Source of the DNA: Pseudomonadota bacterium
Lineage (GTDB): Bacteria; Pseudomonadota; Gammaproteobacteria; Halothiobacillales; Halothiobacillaceae
Assembly (NCBI GenBank): GCA_021795795.1
Contig: JAJYPA010000023.1
Span: forward strand, 1-37,672
Length of the DNA stretch: 37,672 nucleotides
Direction: 5' to 3'
Notes under the pieces: model-generated
What the model saw: the letters and a program-made list of their open reading frames with translations, nothing else
Database searches by the model: none
Told to the model about the DNA's origin: nothing
Translations under genes and position numbers: made by a program
In this document: in pieces, positions 1-7,973 of the stretch
How the letters are laid out: each line of letters starts with the position of its first letter
Numbering within the stretch: position 1 is the first letter of the stretch

Positions 1-1
1 C

Positions 2-517
2 AGCACGTTTGGCGATGTGCCTGTGCTCGGCCAGTTCTTCCAAGGACCACCGATCGGCGTCAGCATCTTTACAGCAGGCTTTGTCCTCGCCATCATGATC
101 ATCCCGTTCATAGCCTCCATCATGCGTGACATGTTCGATGTGGTACCCACTTCACTGAAAGAATCGGCCTACGCCATGGGTTCGACCACCTGGGAAGTGG
201 TCTGGAAAGTCATATTGCCTTACACGAAAGCCGGGGTGATCGGTGGCATCATGCTAGGACTCGGACGTGCGATGGGAGAAACCATGGCGGTTGCTTTTGT
301 GGTCGGTAATTCTATGGAGCTTAATACGGGATTGTTCTACCCAGGAGCCACCATTGCGTCAACGATGGCGAACGAGTTCAACGAAGCCAGCGGTTTGCAC
401 ATGTCCTCGCTGATCGCGCTGGGCTTTATGCTGTTCATCATTACTTTCCTTGTGCTTTCGCTGGCGAAGTGGTTCCTGCTCCGCCTCGAAAAATCACAGG
501 AAGGCGATAAGACTTGA
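2..517 (+). CDS. pstC: Phosphate ABC transporter permease PstC (3' part, 5' end outside window)
   Basis: This is the C-terminal part of one of the two inner-membrane permeases of the high-affinity phosphate importer PstSCAB. The reading frame is open from base 2, so the gene begins upstream of the window. The visible part has several hydrophobic segments. It also carries the cytoplasmic permease loop that docks on the ATPase, seen as ESAYAMGSTTWEVVWKV followed by GLGRAMGETMAV, which is typical of PstC/PstA. pstA starts 12 bases after the stop and pstB follows, so this is the usual pst operon order. The phosphate-binding gene pstS is not visible and may lie upstream. Family assignment is firm; the start cannot be seen. 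Confidence 0.93.
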   Translation, partial: STFGDVPVLGQFFQGPPIGVSIFTAGFVLAIMIIPFIASIMRDMFDVVPTSLKESAYAMGSTTWEVVWKVILPYTKAGVIGGIMLGLGRAMGETMAVAFVVGNSMELNTGLFYPGATIASTMANEFNEASGLHMSSLIALGFMLFIITFLVLSLAKWFLLRLEKSQEGDKT

Positions 518-529
518 GGACGCACTGTT

Positions 530-1372
530 ATGATCTCAAAATTCCAAAAAAGAAAAATAATCAATTATTTCAATCTCGGGGCCTCTATGCTGGTGACGGC
601 GTTCGGGCTTGTGATGCTGGCCTGGATTCTGACTGTCCTTTTCGGCAAGGGTTTTCAGTACATCAACTGGGCGGTTTTCACCCAGATGACACCGCCGCCC
701 GGCGCGTCGGGAGGCTTGATCAATGCCATCGTAGGTACGTTGTTGCTCACACTGTTCGCCGTCTTGATCGGTACACCCATCGGCGTGATGGCTGGAACGT
801 ATCTCGCCGAGTTCGGCGGGAAAGGCCGTTTCTCAAGTGTTGTTCGCTTTATCAATGACGTGCTGCTCTCCGCGCCCTCGATAGTTGTCGGTGTGTTCGT
901 CTACACCATTCTTGTCAAGCCCGTTGGCCATTTCTCAGCTTGGGCGGGGGCGATTGCCCTATCTATTCTCGTGATCCCCGTCGTCTTGCGTACCACCGAA
1001 GACATGCTTTTGCTTGTGCCTCCCCAGCTGCGGGAAGCCGCTGCCGCATTGGGTGCACCAAGATATAAGGTCACGATCGACATCGTGTACAAGGCGGCCC
1101 TGAGTGGCATGTTCACCGGTTTATTGCTGGCGACTGCCCGAATCATGGGCGAAACAGCCCCTCTGCTCTTCACGGCATTGAATAACCAGTTCTGGTCACT
1201 GGATATGAACCAGCCCATGGCGAATATGCCGGTTGTGATTTACCAGTACGCATTGAGCCCATACGAAGACTGGCAGAACCTGGCCTGGGCCGCGGCCCTG
1301 TTGATTACAATCGCGGTTCTGGTGATGAATATCATTGCCCGCTACACACTCAAGCAATCCAGTTCGCATTAA
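530..1372 (+). CDS. pstA: Phosphate ABC transporter permease PstA
   Basis: Second transmembrane subunit of the PstSCAB phosphate importer, 280 residues, a normal length. After a short basic N-terminus (MISKFQKRK) comes a first membrane helix around residues 18-40. The MetI-type permease region follows, with PIGVMAGTYLAEF near residue 85 and the EAAA loop (LREAAAALGAPRYKV) near residue 170 that contacts PstB. ARIMGETAPLLFTA follows, as in other PstA proteins. The gene sits 12 bases behind pstC and 30 bases ahead of pstB. The operon is probably under phosphate control, but its promoter is outside the window. Confidence 0.95.
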   Translation: MISKFQKRKIINYFNLGASMLVTAFGLVMLAWILTVLFGKGFQYINWAVFTQMTPPPGASGGLINAIVGTLLLTLFAVLIGTPIGVMAGTYLAEFGGKGRFSSVVRFINDVLLSAPSIVVGVFVYTILVKPVGHFSAWAGAIALSILVIPVVLRTTEDMLLLVPPQLREAAAALGAPRYKVTIDIVYKAALSGMFTGLLLATARIMGETAPLLFTALNNQFWSLDMNQPMANMPVVIYQYALSPYEDWQNLAWAAALLITIAVLVMNIIARYTLKQSSSH

Positions 1373-1402
1373 CTTTTACCCGTTGATAGAAGAGATCATT
1401 TC

Positions 1403-2287
1403 ATGACATCACAGACCATGGCCGATCAACAGCCCGATAGCCGTAGTATCGGCTTTAAGATGTCCAATGCCTTGAAAGAGTCCGAGGTGCGTACGCACCT
1501 GCTGGAGAAAAAGGACAGTGTGCGGTTGGTAGATAGCCCCAGACTCGACATCCGTGATCTTTCGTTCTTTTATGGCAAATATCAGGCATTGCACAACATC
1601 AACATGCAGATTCCGGATAAACAGGTAACGGCTTTCATTGGTCCGTCTGGCTGTGGTAAATCGACTCTGCTGCGCATCTTCAACCGTATTTTCGATTTGT
1701 ATCCCGGTCAGCGTACATCGGGTGAAATCCTGCTCGATGGCAACGATATCCTCAACCCCAAGGTTGATGTCAATATGCTGCGTGCCAAAATCGGTATGGT
1801 GTTCCAGAAACCGACCCCATTCCCTATGTCGATTTACGATAACGTAGCCTTCGGTGTTCGGCTTTACGAAAACCTGTCAAAGTCCGAACTCGATGAACGG
1901 GTCGAGTGGGCGCTTCAGCGTGCCGCCTTGTGGATTGAAGTCAAAGACAAGCTCAATCAGTCCGGTGCGGCGCTTTCAGGCGGCCAACAGCAGCGTTTGT
2001 GCATTGCCCGTGGTATTGCTGTCAAACCGCAAGTTCTGCTGCTGGATGAGCCGACATCCGCTCTGGACCCCATATCCACCACTAAAATCGAAGAACTGGT
2101 GCATGAACTGAAATCCGATTTCACCATTGCCATCGTCACGCACAACATGCAGCAAGCGGCGCGTGTTTCCGATTACACCGCCTTCATGTATCTGGGCAAG
2201 CTGGTCGAATACGATCACACGGACATCATCTTCACCAACCCAGGCCGAAAGGAAACTGAGGATTACATCACCGGTCGATTCGGTTGA
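1403..2287 (+). CDS. pstB: Phosphate ABC transporter ATP-binding protein PstB
   Basis: ATPase that powers PstSCAB. All nucleotide-binding motifs are present: Walker [10 protein letters not shown] near residue 78, the Q-loop at [11 protein letters not shown], the signature LSGGQQQR, Walker [14 protein letters not shown] and the H-loop at IVTHNMQQA. The ABC domain begins only around residue 48 ([13 protein letters not shown]). The protein of 294 residues is therefore longer than the usual roughly 260 because of an extra polar N-terminus. An internal ATG at residue 20 could be the true start. A terminator follows directly and no phoU gene follows it in the window, although phoU often closes this operon. 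Confidence 0.95.
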   Translation: MTSQTMADQQPDSRSIGFKMSNALKESEVRTHLLEKKDSVRLVDSPRLDIRDLSFFYGKYQALHNINMQIPDKQVTAFIGPSGCGKSTLLRIFNRIFDLYPGQRTSGEILLDGNDILNPKVDVNMLRAKIGMVFQKPTPFPMSIYDNVAFGVRLYENLSKSELDERVEWALQRAALWIEVKDKLNQSGAALSGGQQQRLCIARGIAVKPQVLLLDEPTSALDPISTTKIEELVHELKSDFTIAIVTHNMQQAARVSDYTAFMYLGKLVEYDHTDIIFTNPGRKETEDYITGRFG

Positions 2288-2307
2288 TTCCCTCCATGAA
2301 TTCTAGG

Positions 2308-2330
2308 CCCGCTCGAATCGCGGGTTTTTT
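2308..2330 (+). terminator. Rho-independent terminator of the pst operon
   Basis: A five-base-pair GC stem (CCCGC at 2308-2312 with GCGGG at 2320-2324) closes a seven-base loop and runs into six T's. It begins 20 bases after the pstB stop. Confidence 0.8.
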
Positions 2331-2756
2331 ATTTAAGGATGCTCTGATTAATTCCATCCTGAAATTTCCAGAGAGTGATGATCAAAAATGCGATTTTTGA
2401 CTTTCTTCATGAACAATTACGTACGTAATCGTTCTTGGCGGCACATCCCTGTACCACTCGGAACCTCAGATTAAATCGGAGGCTCCTTAAATCTTTCGGA
2501 AAATGGCGAGATCACTGTAAATTGCAAGAGTAACAACCAGTTAGCCAGTATTTTTCAATCCAGACACGGGCTTGAGTGAAAGTGATTTATGAAGTGTTGC
2601 TCGGGCGACGCGTCGTTGGGTTTTGACAGGTATGCCAAGTCACGATCATGCCACCATGATCCCAACATTTGCTACATCAGGTTCATCTCACATTCAAAAG
2701 GCTTACTCTTGACAAAAAATACGTGAACGGTATTATGCGCGCCACCCGTAAATAAC
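2331..2756. other. Gene-free gap rich in inverted repeats
   Basis: No convincing open reading frame lies in this 426-base stretch. It holds at least five inverted repeats: 2382-2400 (eight-base arms, three-base loop), 2411-2434 (24-base palindrome with one mismatched pair), 2464-2482 (interrupted CCTC/GATT palindrome), 2606-2615 (CGACGCGTCG) and 2644-2661 (seven-base arms, loop CCAC). The last 50 bases carry the tRNA-Ala promoter. I see no coding remnant that I can name. Confidence 0.6.
2709..2736 (+). promoter_or_regulatory. Sigma-70 promoter of tRNA-Ala
   Basis: A perfect -35 box TTGACA (2709-2714) and -10 box TATTAT (2731-2736) are separated by 16 bases. The discriminator after the -10 box is very GC-rich (GCGCGCC), a feature of stable-RNA promoters under stringent control. 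The tRNA begins 20 bases after the -10 box. Confidence 0.85.
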
Positions 2757-2832
2757 GGGGCTATAGCTCAGCTGGGAGAGCGCCTGCATGGCATGCAGGA
2801 GGTCAGCGGTTCGATCCCGCTTAGCTCCACCA
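2757..2832 (+). tRNA. tRNA-Ala (anticodon GGC)
   Basis: A complete 76-base cloverleaf. The acceptor arm GGGGCTA pairs with TAGCTCC with one G-U pair. The D-arm region is AGCTCAGCTGGGAGAGC. The anticodon arm is CCTGC-ATGGCAT-GCAGG with anticodon GGC. The T-arm contains GGTTCGATCCC. CCA is encoded at 2830-2832. It stands alone between the pst operon and the cardiolipin synthase gene, with its own promoter and terminator. Confidence 0.97.
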
Positions 2833-2876
2833 ATCGATAGTTTTTTGGCGTCCAACGGAGTCCAAAAAATCCCTAA

Positions 2877-2911
2877 AAACCCGCATTGCATCAAGCTTTG
2901 CGGGTTTTTTT
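2877..2911 (+). terminator. Terminator after tRNA-Ala
   Basis: CCCGCA (2880-2885) pairs with TGCGGG (2899-2904). The stem is extended by A's on the left and by the following seven T's on the right. It closely resembles the terminator behind the Gly-Val-Asp tRNA operon at 15258-15292. Confidence 0.85.
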
Positions 2912-3265
2912 ACTTTTGGTCATTGAAACCGCCCAGTATTTTTTCGGGCACCGGGTAAGATTCAGCAATCCCCATTTTTCAAAGTGAGGTTGAACCAGCT
3001 TTTTTGAACGGGTGCCTACCCTTCGTAAAAGGGGTGACGAGGGGATTTCAAAAAGCTTTGATCTGAGGTGTGCTCAAATCCAGGCATTCTTGCGATCTCG
3101 CCACGGTATTGCCGTAAGAGGGGGAAGACAGCATCCGCATTTGTGCCGGCCTTCCCGAGCAGGGTACGATGCCCTGCCGCACAACGGCTTAAGCCTGTGA
3201 TGCGAGGGGTAGATGCTGCAGACATTCCTTGGCTGCCATTTGGCATGGAATGGCTTTTGGCTAGT
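2911..3265. other. Gap without a supported gene; REP-like segment
   Basis: Short open frames exist on both strands (3012-3200 plus, 3016-3246 minus). They mirror each other, lack a convincing ribosome-binding site and match no family I recognise, so I do not call them. Around 3010-3050 there is a stretch of the type 'CCCTT…AAAAGGGG…GAGGGGATTT'. This resembles the small G-rich interspersed repeats seen between genes in many proteobacteria. The remainder may be a conserved non-coding or degenerate mobile sequence. Confidence 0.4.
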
Positions 3266-4711
3266 TTAGAGCAGCGGGCTGGTCAGACGGGCCAGATTCT
3301 GGACCATGACCTCGCGCCGACTGCGTAGCGCCCAGGCTTCGATGCTCAGAATGCGGGCAGAGTCGCGATAACGTGTCAGCAGCCGGTTGAGTGTCTGGGC
3401 GGTTTGCGGCGCATAGAACAAAAGACCGAGTTCCGCGTTGATGAGCGATGAGCGCACATCCAGATTGGCACTGCCGATCAATGAAATCCGGTCGTCAAAC
3501 AGGGCAAATTTAGTGTGCAGGAAATAACGGGGATAACGCCGGATGATGATACCTTGACCCAGTAGCTCGGCATAATAGGATTCCTGTGCCCACTGAACCA
3601 GACGCTGGTCGAGTCGCTCCGACAGAATTAGTTCCACCTCTACGCCGCGCTGTGCCGCCGTTTTGAGAGCCAGTAACATCGCGTCATCAGGTACGAAATA
3701 AGGTGTGACGAGCCGGATCGATTCGGTGCTGACATGTATCAGTGAAAGCAGAAGTTGTTGCTGAACCGGGTCGGGGTATTCCGGGCCGCTCGGCAGCCCG
3801 AGGCAGATTTCATCACCTGCCGGTTCGGGGGTCGGAAAGTACTGCATTCCGGTGAGCATGGCATTGCGTTCGATATACCAGTCACCGGCAAAGACGGTCT
3901 GCAACTCCAGCACAATGGGGCCTTGCAGGCGAAGCATGATGTCTTCATAGATGATTTTTGGCTTGAAATCCGGACGGATCAGATTCATGGAGCCGGCATA
4001 ACCGATCAGCCCGTCGATCACCACGAGCTTGCGGTGATTGCGCAAATCGAAACGCGCCGCCTGGCGGGGGAGTTTGCTACGTGGAAATGCGCGTGCCACC
4101 CGGATGCCCTCGGCCTCCAATGCCAGCAACGGAGCCATGAATGCCTTGCTACCGTAGTCATCTACCAACAGGCGGACTTCAACGCCCCGCTTCACCGCGT
4201 GGAGCATGGCCGCGAACACGGGTTCGGTTAACTGATCTCGTGCGGCGATATAAAACAGCAGATGCACCGAATGATTGGCGTTGTCGATGTCGGCAGCCAG
4301 TTGCCGGACCAGTTCGGGGAGCTGCTCGATCACGGCGACTGCATTGCCGCCAAATTCGGGAAATATGCGCCAATGTTGCGCCAGTTGTGCGATTGGACGC
4401 CATTGATCTGGCAGGATCGTGCGATGGTGGAGGCTCTGCTGCTGCTGCAGGTGGTTCAGGTTCGGAGCCAGGGCTCTTTCCAGGTCGTCGATCTTCCGTT
4501 GCCGGGCGAGTGCAACACGTGGACGACCCACGAAAAGATAAAAAATCCCGCCGATGACCGGTTGGAAAAATATCAGCAACAGCCAGGCCGTTGCGGTCAC
4601 CGGTGGGCGCCTCATGGGGACGACGATCAGGGCAAATACACGGACCAGCCACTCAAGAAGTACATAAAGAGCAGCCCAGTGTGGATTGTGCAGATCGAAC
4701 AGTTCGAGCAT
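3266..4711 (-). CDS. cls: Cardiolipin synthase (phospholipase D family)
   Basis: A membrane enzyme that joins phosphatidylglycerol molecules, or a related donor, into cardiolipin. Two N-terminal membrane segments (about residues 10-65) precede two phospholipase-D domains. Both HKD motifs are intact: H226-K228-D233 (HRKLVVID) and H399-K401-D406 (HTKFALFD), each followed by a GS(M/A)N segment. I chose the ATG at 4711, giving 481 residues. It overlaps the stop of the upstream dehydrogenase as TGATG and has GGAGGG eight bases ahead. An in-frame ATG at 4759 would give 497 residues, but its coding would run inside the neighbour. The length is standard for Cls. Confidence 0.92.
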   Translation of the reverse strand: MLELFDLHNPHWAALYVLLEWLVRVFALIVVPMRRPPVTATAWLLLIFFQPVIGGIFYLFVGRPRVALARQRKIDDLERALAPNLNHLQQQQSLHHRTILPDQWRPIAQLAQHWRIFPEFGGNAVAVIEQLPELVRQLAADIDNANHSVHLLFYIAARDQLTEPVFAAMLHAVKRGVEVRLLVDDYGSKAFMAPLLALEAEGIRVARAFPRSKLPRQAARFDLRNHRKLVVIDGLIGYAGSMNLIRPDFKPKIIYEDIMLRLQGPIVLELQTVFAGDWYIERNAMLTGMQYFPTPEPAGDEICLGLPSGPEYPDPVQQQLLLSLIHVSTESIRLVTPYFVPDDAMLLALKTAAQRGVEVELILSERLDQRLVQWAQESYYAELLGQGIIIRRYPRYFLHTKFALFDDRISLIGSANLDVRSSLINAELGLLFYAPQTAQTLNRLLTRYRDSARILSIEAWALRSRREVMVQNLARLTSPLL

Positions 4712-5571
4712 CAGTGTCGCCCTCCGCCCGAAGCCGCGAGTAATACGCGGTCCATCCACCTAGAGGGTAGAAGCCGACGCAGTATGGAAAACAGGTAAGT
4801 GGGTACGGTAACCGGATAACGCGCCTTAGGACGGCGCGATTCGAGCGCGTGAATGACACGACCGAGAACGGCCTCGGGGGGGAGCGTAAAAGGAGCGGCC
4901 GGCCCAGGTTTATTGAGTCGTACAAGCTGCTTGCGATAGGCATCGGCATGAAAAGAAGACTCGATCGGGATGAAACGGAGGAATGCAGACGCGGCATTGG
5001 CGCGGAAGCGGGAGGTGATCGGCCCCGGCTCGATCAGGGAAACATCGATACCCGTGCCATGGAGTTCCAGCCGGAGCGTATCGCTTAAGCCTTCCAAAGC
5101 AAATTTGCTGGCAACGTAGGCGCCGCGAAACGGTAGCGCAGCAATGCCAAGTACTGAGCTGTTCTGGATGATCCGACCGAATCCTTGAGTGCGCATCAGT
5201 GGAATGACCCGGTTTGTGAGCACCTGCCAGCCGAACAGATTGGTCTCGAATTGAGCGCGCAATGCCTCACGCGATAAATCTTCAACTGCGCCGGGCAGGC
5301 CAAACGCGCCGTTGTTGAACAGCGCATCGAGCATACCGTCCGTGTGCGCCAGGGCTGCATTCAGGCCGGATTCGATGGATTGATCATCCGTGAGATCCAG
5401 ACACACCACCGGAATATCGGCATGGGGCCAAGTCTTAATATCTTTTTCCTGCCGAACCGAAGCGATGACCCGGTGCCCCCGATCGGCCAAGCCGCGGGCC
5501 ACGCACAGGCCAATGCCGGATGAGCAGCCGGTGATCAGGATCGAGCGAGGGATTCGGGCGGTGTTCTGCAC
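4711..5571 (-). CDS. Short-chain dehydrogenase/reductase (SDR family)
   Basis: An NAD(P)-dependent oxidoreductase of the classical SDR type, 286 residues. The nucleotide-binding glycine motif TGCSSGIG is at residues 14-21 and NNGAFG at 86-91. The catalytic serine is in NSS at 137-139, and the YxxxK pair is Tyr152/Lys156. The C-terminal part is basic with a hydrophobic stretch (YLFSILRRLLP), which may touch the membrane. The gene is translationally coupled to the cardiolipin synthase gene by a TGATG overlap, so a role in lipid metabolism is possible but is only inferred from context. The substrate is unknown. Confidence 0.9.
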   Translation of the reverse strand: MQNTARIPRSILITGCSSGIGLCVARGLADRGHRVIASVRQEKDIKTWPHADIPVVCLDLTDDQSIESGLNAALAHTDGMLDALFNNGAFGLPGAVEDLSREALRAQFETNLFGWQVLTNRVIPLMRTQGFGRIIQNSSVLGIAALPFRGAYVASKFALEGLSDTLRLELHGTGIDVSLIEPGPITSRFRANAASAFLRFIPIESSFHADAYRKQLVRLNKPGPAAPFTLPPEAVLGRVIHALESRRPKARYPVTVPTYLFSILRRLLPSRWMDRVLLAASGGGRH

Positions 5572-5700
5572 GTCGGTGAGCCCCTGTTTGAAACTGCGAC
5601 TATCTTAGCTCAATCCCGGCGCTCAATCCGCTACGACGTTGAACTTGGCGCTATGGTATGGTGTCTACTACACAGTGTTTGAACATGATAGGAGTGTGCC

Positions 5701-6366
5701 ATGAGCCTGCAAAATTCAACCGTAAGCCCCCGTAGTGAGTCGTTGCTGGCTACCAACCAGCTGATTCGCAACACTTACCTCATGCTGTCGCTGACCTTGA
5801 TTTTCAGTGCAGCGATGGCGGGCGTATCCATGTGGATGAACCTGCCACCGATGATTTCGCTTATCTCGATGTTTGGTTCCATGGCATTGATCTGGTTTGT
5901 GTTGCCGCGCACCGCGCGTTCCGGCGCGGGTCTGGTGACCGTCTTTGCCATTACTGGCTTGATGGGGCTGGGTCTTGGGCCAACAATCAATTACTACCTG
6001 CATCTCGCCGGTGGTGATCAGATCGTGATGACCGCATTGGGTGGCACGGGCGCCATTTTCCTTGCGCTCTCGGCCTATGCGCTGATCTCCCGTCGTGATT
6101 TTTCGTTCATGGGCGGCTTCTTGATGGTCGGCATGATTGTCGTGCTGCTCGCCATGCTGGGGAACTTGTTCTTCCATCTGCCGGCATTGTCCATGGCGCT
6201 TTCCGGCGCGGTCATCCTGTTGATGAGCGGGTTTATCCTGTTCGATACCAGTCGTATGGTGAACTCCGGTGAGGATAACTACCTGATGATGACGGTGAGT
6301 CTTTATCTGAGTATCTTCAACATCTTCGTCAGCTTGCTGAATATTCTGGGTGCCAGCCGGGACTGA
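5701..6366 (+). CDS. BI-1/YccA family inner-membrane protein
   Basis: A 221-residue protein with about seven membrane helices and a short polar N-terminus. This is the layout of the Bax-inhibitor-1/YccA family. Characteristic segments are LGLGPTINYYL, LSAYALISRRDFSFMGGF and the C-terminal LYLSIFNIFVSLLNILG. E. coli YccA modulates the FtsH protease, and other members act as pH-sensitive calcium leak channels; which applies here is unknown. AGGAG lies nine bases before the ATG. A strong terminator follows, so the gene is probably monocistronic. Confidence 0.93.
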   Translation: MSLQNSTVSPRSESLLATNQLIRNTYLMLSLTLIFSAAMAGVSMWMNLPPMISLISMFGSMALIWFVLPRTARSGAGLVTVFAITGLMGLGLGPTINYYLHLAGGDQIVMTALGGTGAIFLALSAYALISRRDFSFMGGFLMVGMIVVLLAMLGNLFFHLPALSMALSGAVILLMSGFILFDTSRMVNSGEDNYLMMTVSLYLSIFNIFVSLLNILGASRD

Positions 6367-6387
6367 GTCTGCTTCGGGCTGACCATG

Positions 6388-6416
6388 CAAAAGCTCCGCT
6401 GGTCGGGGCTTTTTTG
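6388..6416 (+). terminator. Terminator after the BI-1/YccA gene
   Basis: The stem AAGCTCCG / CGGGGCTT, with one G-U pair and a five-base loop, is followed by T's and begins about 20 bases after the stop codon. Confidence 0.85.
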
Positions 6417-6454
6417 TTATTCAATCAAGTATGAGCTGAGCGGGAGGTTCTGGA

Positions 6455-6649
6455 ATGGATTGGCTCAAGATCTTTTCTGCCCTTTTTATCGTGGCGATGT
6501 TGGTTTTTCTGTGGCCGAGAGCGGGGCAGATGATCAGGGAGAGTCGCAAGGGTACGATCGATGAATGGCTTTGGGTTGGCCTGTTGCTGCTGGGCGTGGC
6601 GGCCTTTGTCGCCTTTTTGATGCACAGCATGCACTCGACAGTGGTTTGA
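6455..6649 (+). CDS. Small two-helix membrane protein, function unknown
   Basis: A 64-residue open frame with GGGAGG eight bases before the ATG. It encodes two hydrophobic segments (about residues 4-23 and 41-58). The connecting loop is polar (RAGQMIRESRKGTIDEW) and the tail is His/Met-containing (MHSMHS). I do not recognise a family. It lies between a terminator and the CBS-domain gene, on the same strand as both neighbours. The His/Met tail could bind metal, but that is speculation. The start and coding potential look sound; the function is open. Confidence 0.7.
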   Translation: MDWLKIFSALFIVAMLVFLWPRAGQMIRESRKGTIDEWLWVGLLLLGVAAFVAFLMHSMHSTVV

Positions 6650-6698
6650 TCGCTTAGGCAGGCTATGATTCGCTTTTCTTGACGAATCAGGTTTTCTC

Positions 6699-7286
6699 AT
6701 GACCGAAGCCGCCCCGAACCGATTGCCGGATGAGGATGTCCGCGCTGCCATGCGCGCCATGTCCGGTTACATCGATATCACCCCCGAAGATTTTCGTGAA
6801 ATCTATGAACTGGCGCATGAACATGCCATCAAGCGCCTATTCGCAAAGATGGACGTGCCGCACCTCATGCGGCGGGATTTGTCTGCGCTTCGCCCGGATC
6901 AGTCATTGACGGAGGCGGCCGAGCAGATGGCCTTGATGCACGCGCATACCTTGCCGGTGGTGGATGAGTCCGGACTGGTGTTGGGTGATGTCAGCGAATG
7001 GAATTTCCTGCGCGGCTATGGCGCCGATACTTTCTTCTCACTGGTATTTCGTTTGATGGCGCACGACGAGCGATTCATCGCGTACTGCGAGCGAACCACC
7101 GTGGCGGAAGTGATGACCCGGCCGGCGGTCACGTTGCCGGAACATGGCACGTTTGCCGATATCGTGAGTGCCTTCCATCGGGTGGAAGAAAAGCGCCTGC
7201 CGGTAGTCGACGCGAATAACCGCATCATAGGCGTGGTGATGCGCCGCGATTTTCTCGAGAGCTTCCACTGGGATCAGTGGTTGTGA
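6699..7286 (+). CDS. CBS-domain protein
   Basis: A soluble 195-residue protein with two CBS domains (about residues 48-105 and 130-192) after a short helical N-terminus. CBS pairs bind adenosine nucleotides and usually regulate an attached or neighbouring transporter or enzyme. The repeated signature is LPVVD-x(4-6)-(L/I)(G)(D/V)V, seen as LPVVDESGLVLGDV and LPVVDANNRIIGVV. The stop overlaps the start of the following HPP membrane-protein gene (GTGA), so the two are translated together. In some bacteria HPP and CBS domains occur in one polypeptide, which makes a sensor-transporter pair likely. Confidence 0.9.
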   Translation: MTEAAPNRLPDEDVRAAMRAMSGYIDITPEDFREIYELAHEHAIKRLFAKMDVPHLMRRDLSALRPDQSLTEAAEQMALMHAHTLPVVDESGLVLGDVSEWNFLRGYGADTFFSLVFRLMAHDERFIAYCERTTVAEVMTRPAVTLPEHGTFADIVSAFHRVEEKRLPVVDANNRIIGVVMRRDFLESFHWDQWL

Positions 7287-7906
7287 GCCGCCCGTCGAGC
7301 GATCCTGCCCGGCCGACCGGTTGGTCGGGCTACTGGCGCAAGTGGCGCGGGCGTGGTCATGGCTCGCCGCCACGGGTGAGTTGGGCCGAGGTTTTATGGT
7401 CGGGTCTGGGTGGCGTGTTGGGGCTGATGGCTGTCGGGTTGTGCGCACTGGCATTTAGCGGGCTGGATCGCATCCTGATTATCGGTTCGATCGGTGCCTC
7501 GGCCGTGTTGCTGTTCGGTGCCATTCGTAGTCCGTTGGCGCAGCCGCGCAACCTGATTGGTGGTCATGCGTTGTCGGCGCTGATCGGCGTGACCCTTCAT
7601 CTGCTTCTTGTCCGTGAAGCGGGTGATCCGGGTATCCTGTCCGGCATTCAGCCTTTTATCGCTTCGGTCTTCGCTCCGGCCTTGGCCGTGGGGCTGTCCA
7701 TTGCCGTGATGCACGCCACTAGAACCCTCCACCCGCCCGGCGGCGCCACAGCTTTGGTCGCGGTTATCGGTAGCCAGCAGATACATGACATGGGCTACTG
7801 GTTCGTGCTTTTCCCTGGCATCCTTGCGCCGTTGATCCTGTTGTTGATCGCGCTGATTTTTAACAATCTGGTGCCCAAGCGGATGTACCCGGAGTTCTGG
7901 TGGTAG
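7283..7906 (+). CDS. HPP family integral membrane protein
   Basis: A protein of about 207 residues with four or five membrane helices. It contains the family's defining motif HPPGGATAL in the second half. HPP proteins in cyanobacteria and plastids have been linked to nitrite transport, but the bacterial substrate is generally unknown. The start at 7283 makes a GTGA overlap with the CBS gene; a GTG at 7277 would add two residues. The N-terminus is basic and cytoplasmic (RKWRGRGHG). The neighbouring CBS protein is the probable regulatory partner. Confidence 0.9.
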   Translation: MSRPSSDPARPTGWSGYWRKWRGRGHGSPPRVSWAEVLWSGLGGVLGLMAVGLCALAFSGLDRILIIGSIGASAVLLFGAIRSPLAQPRNLIGGHALSALIGVTLHLLLVREAGDPGILSGIQPFIASVFAPALAVGLSIAVMHATRTLHPPGGATALVAVIGSQQIHDMGYWFVLFPGILAPLILLLIALIFNNLVPKRMYPEFWW

Positions 7907-7973
7907 CAGGCGCGAACACTGGCCGAACTGGTCCGACAGTTCAAGATATAACCCGCTGTCGAGCGATTGGATT

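Noticed and set aside
3012..3246. Short genes on either strand
   Set aside because: Mirror-image frames, no ribosome-binding site, no recognised family; the segment looks like a repeat.
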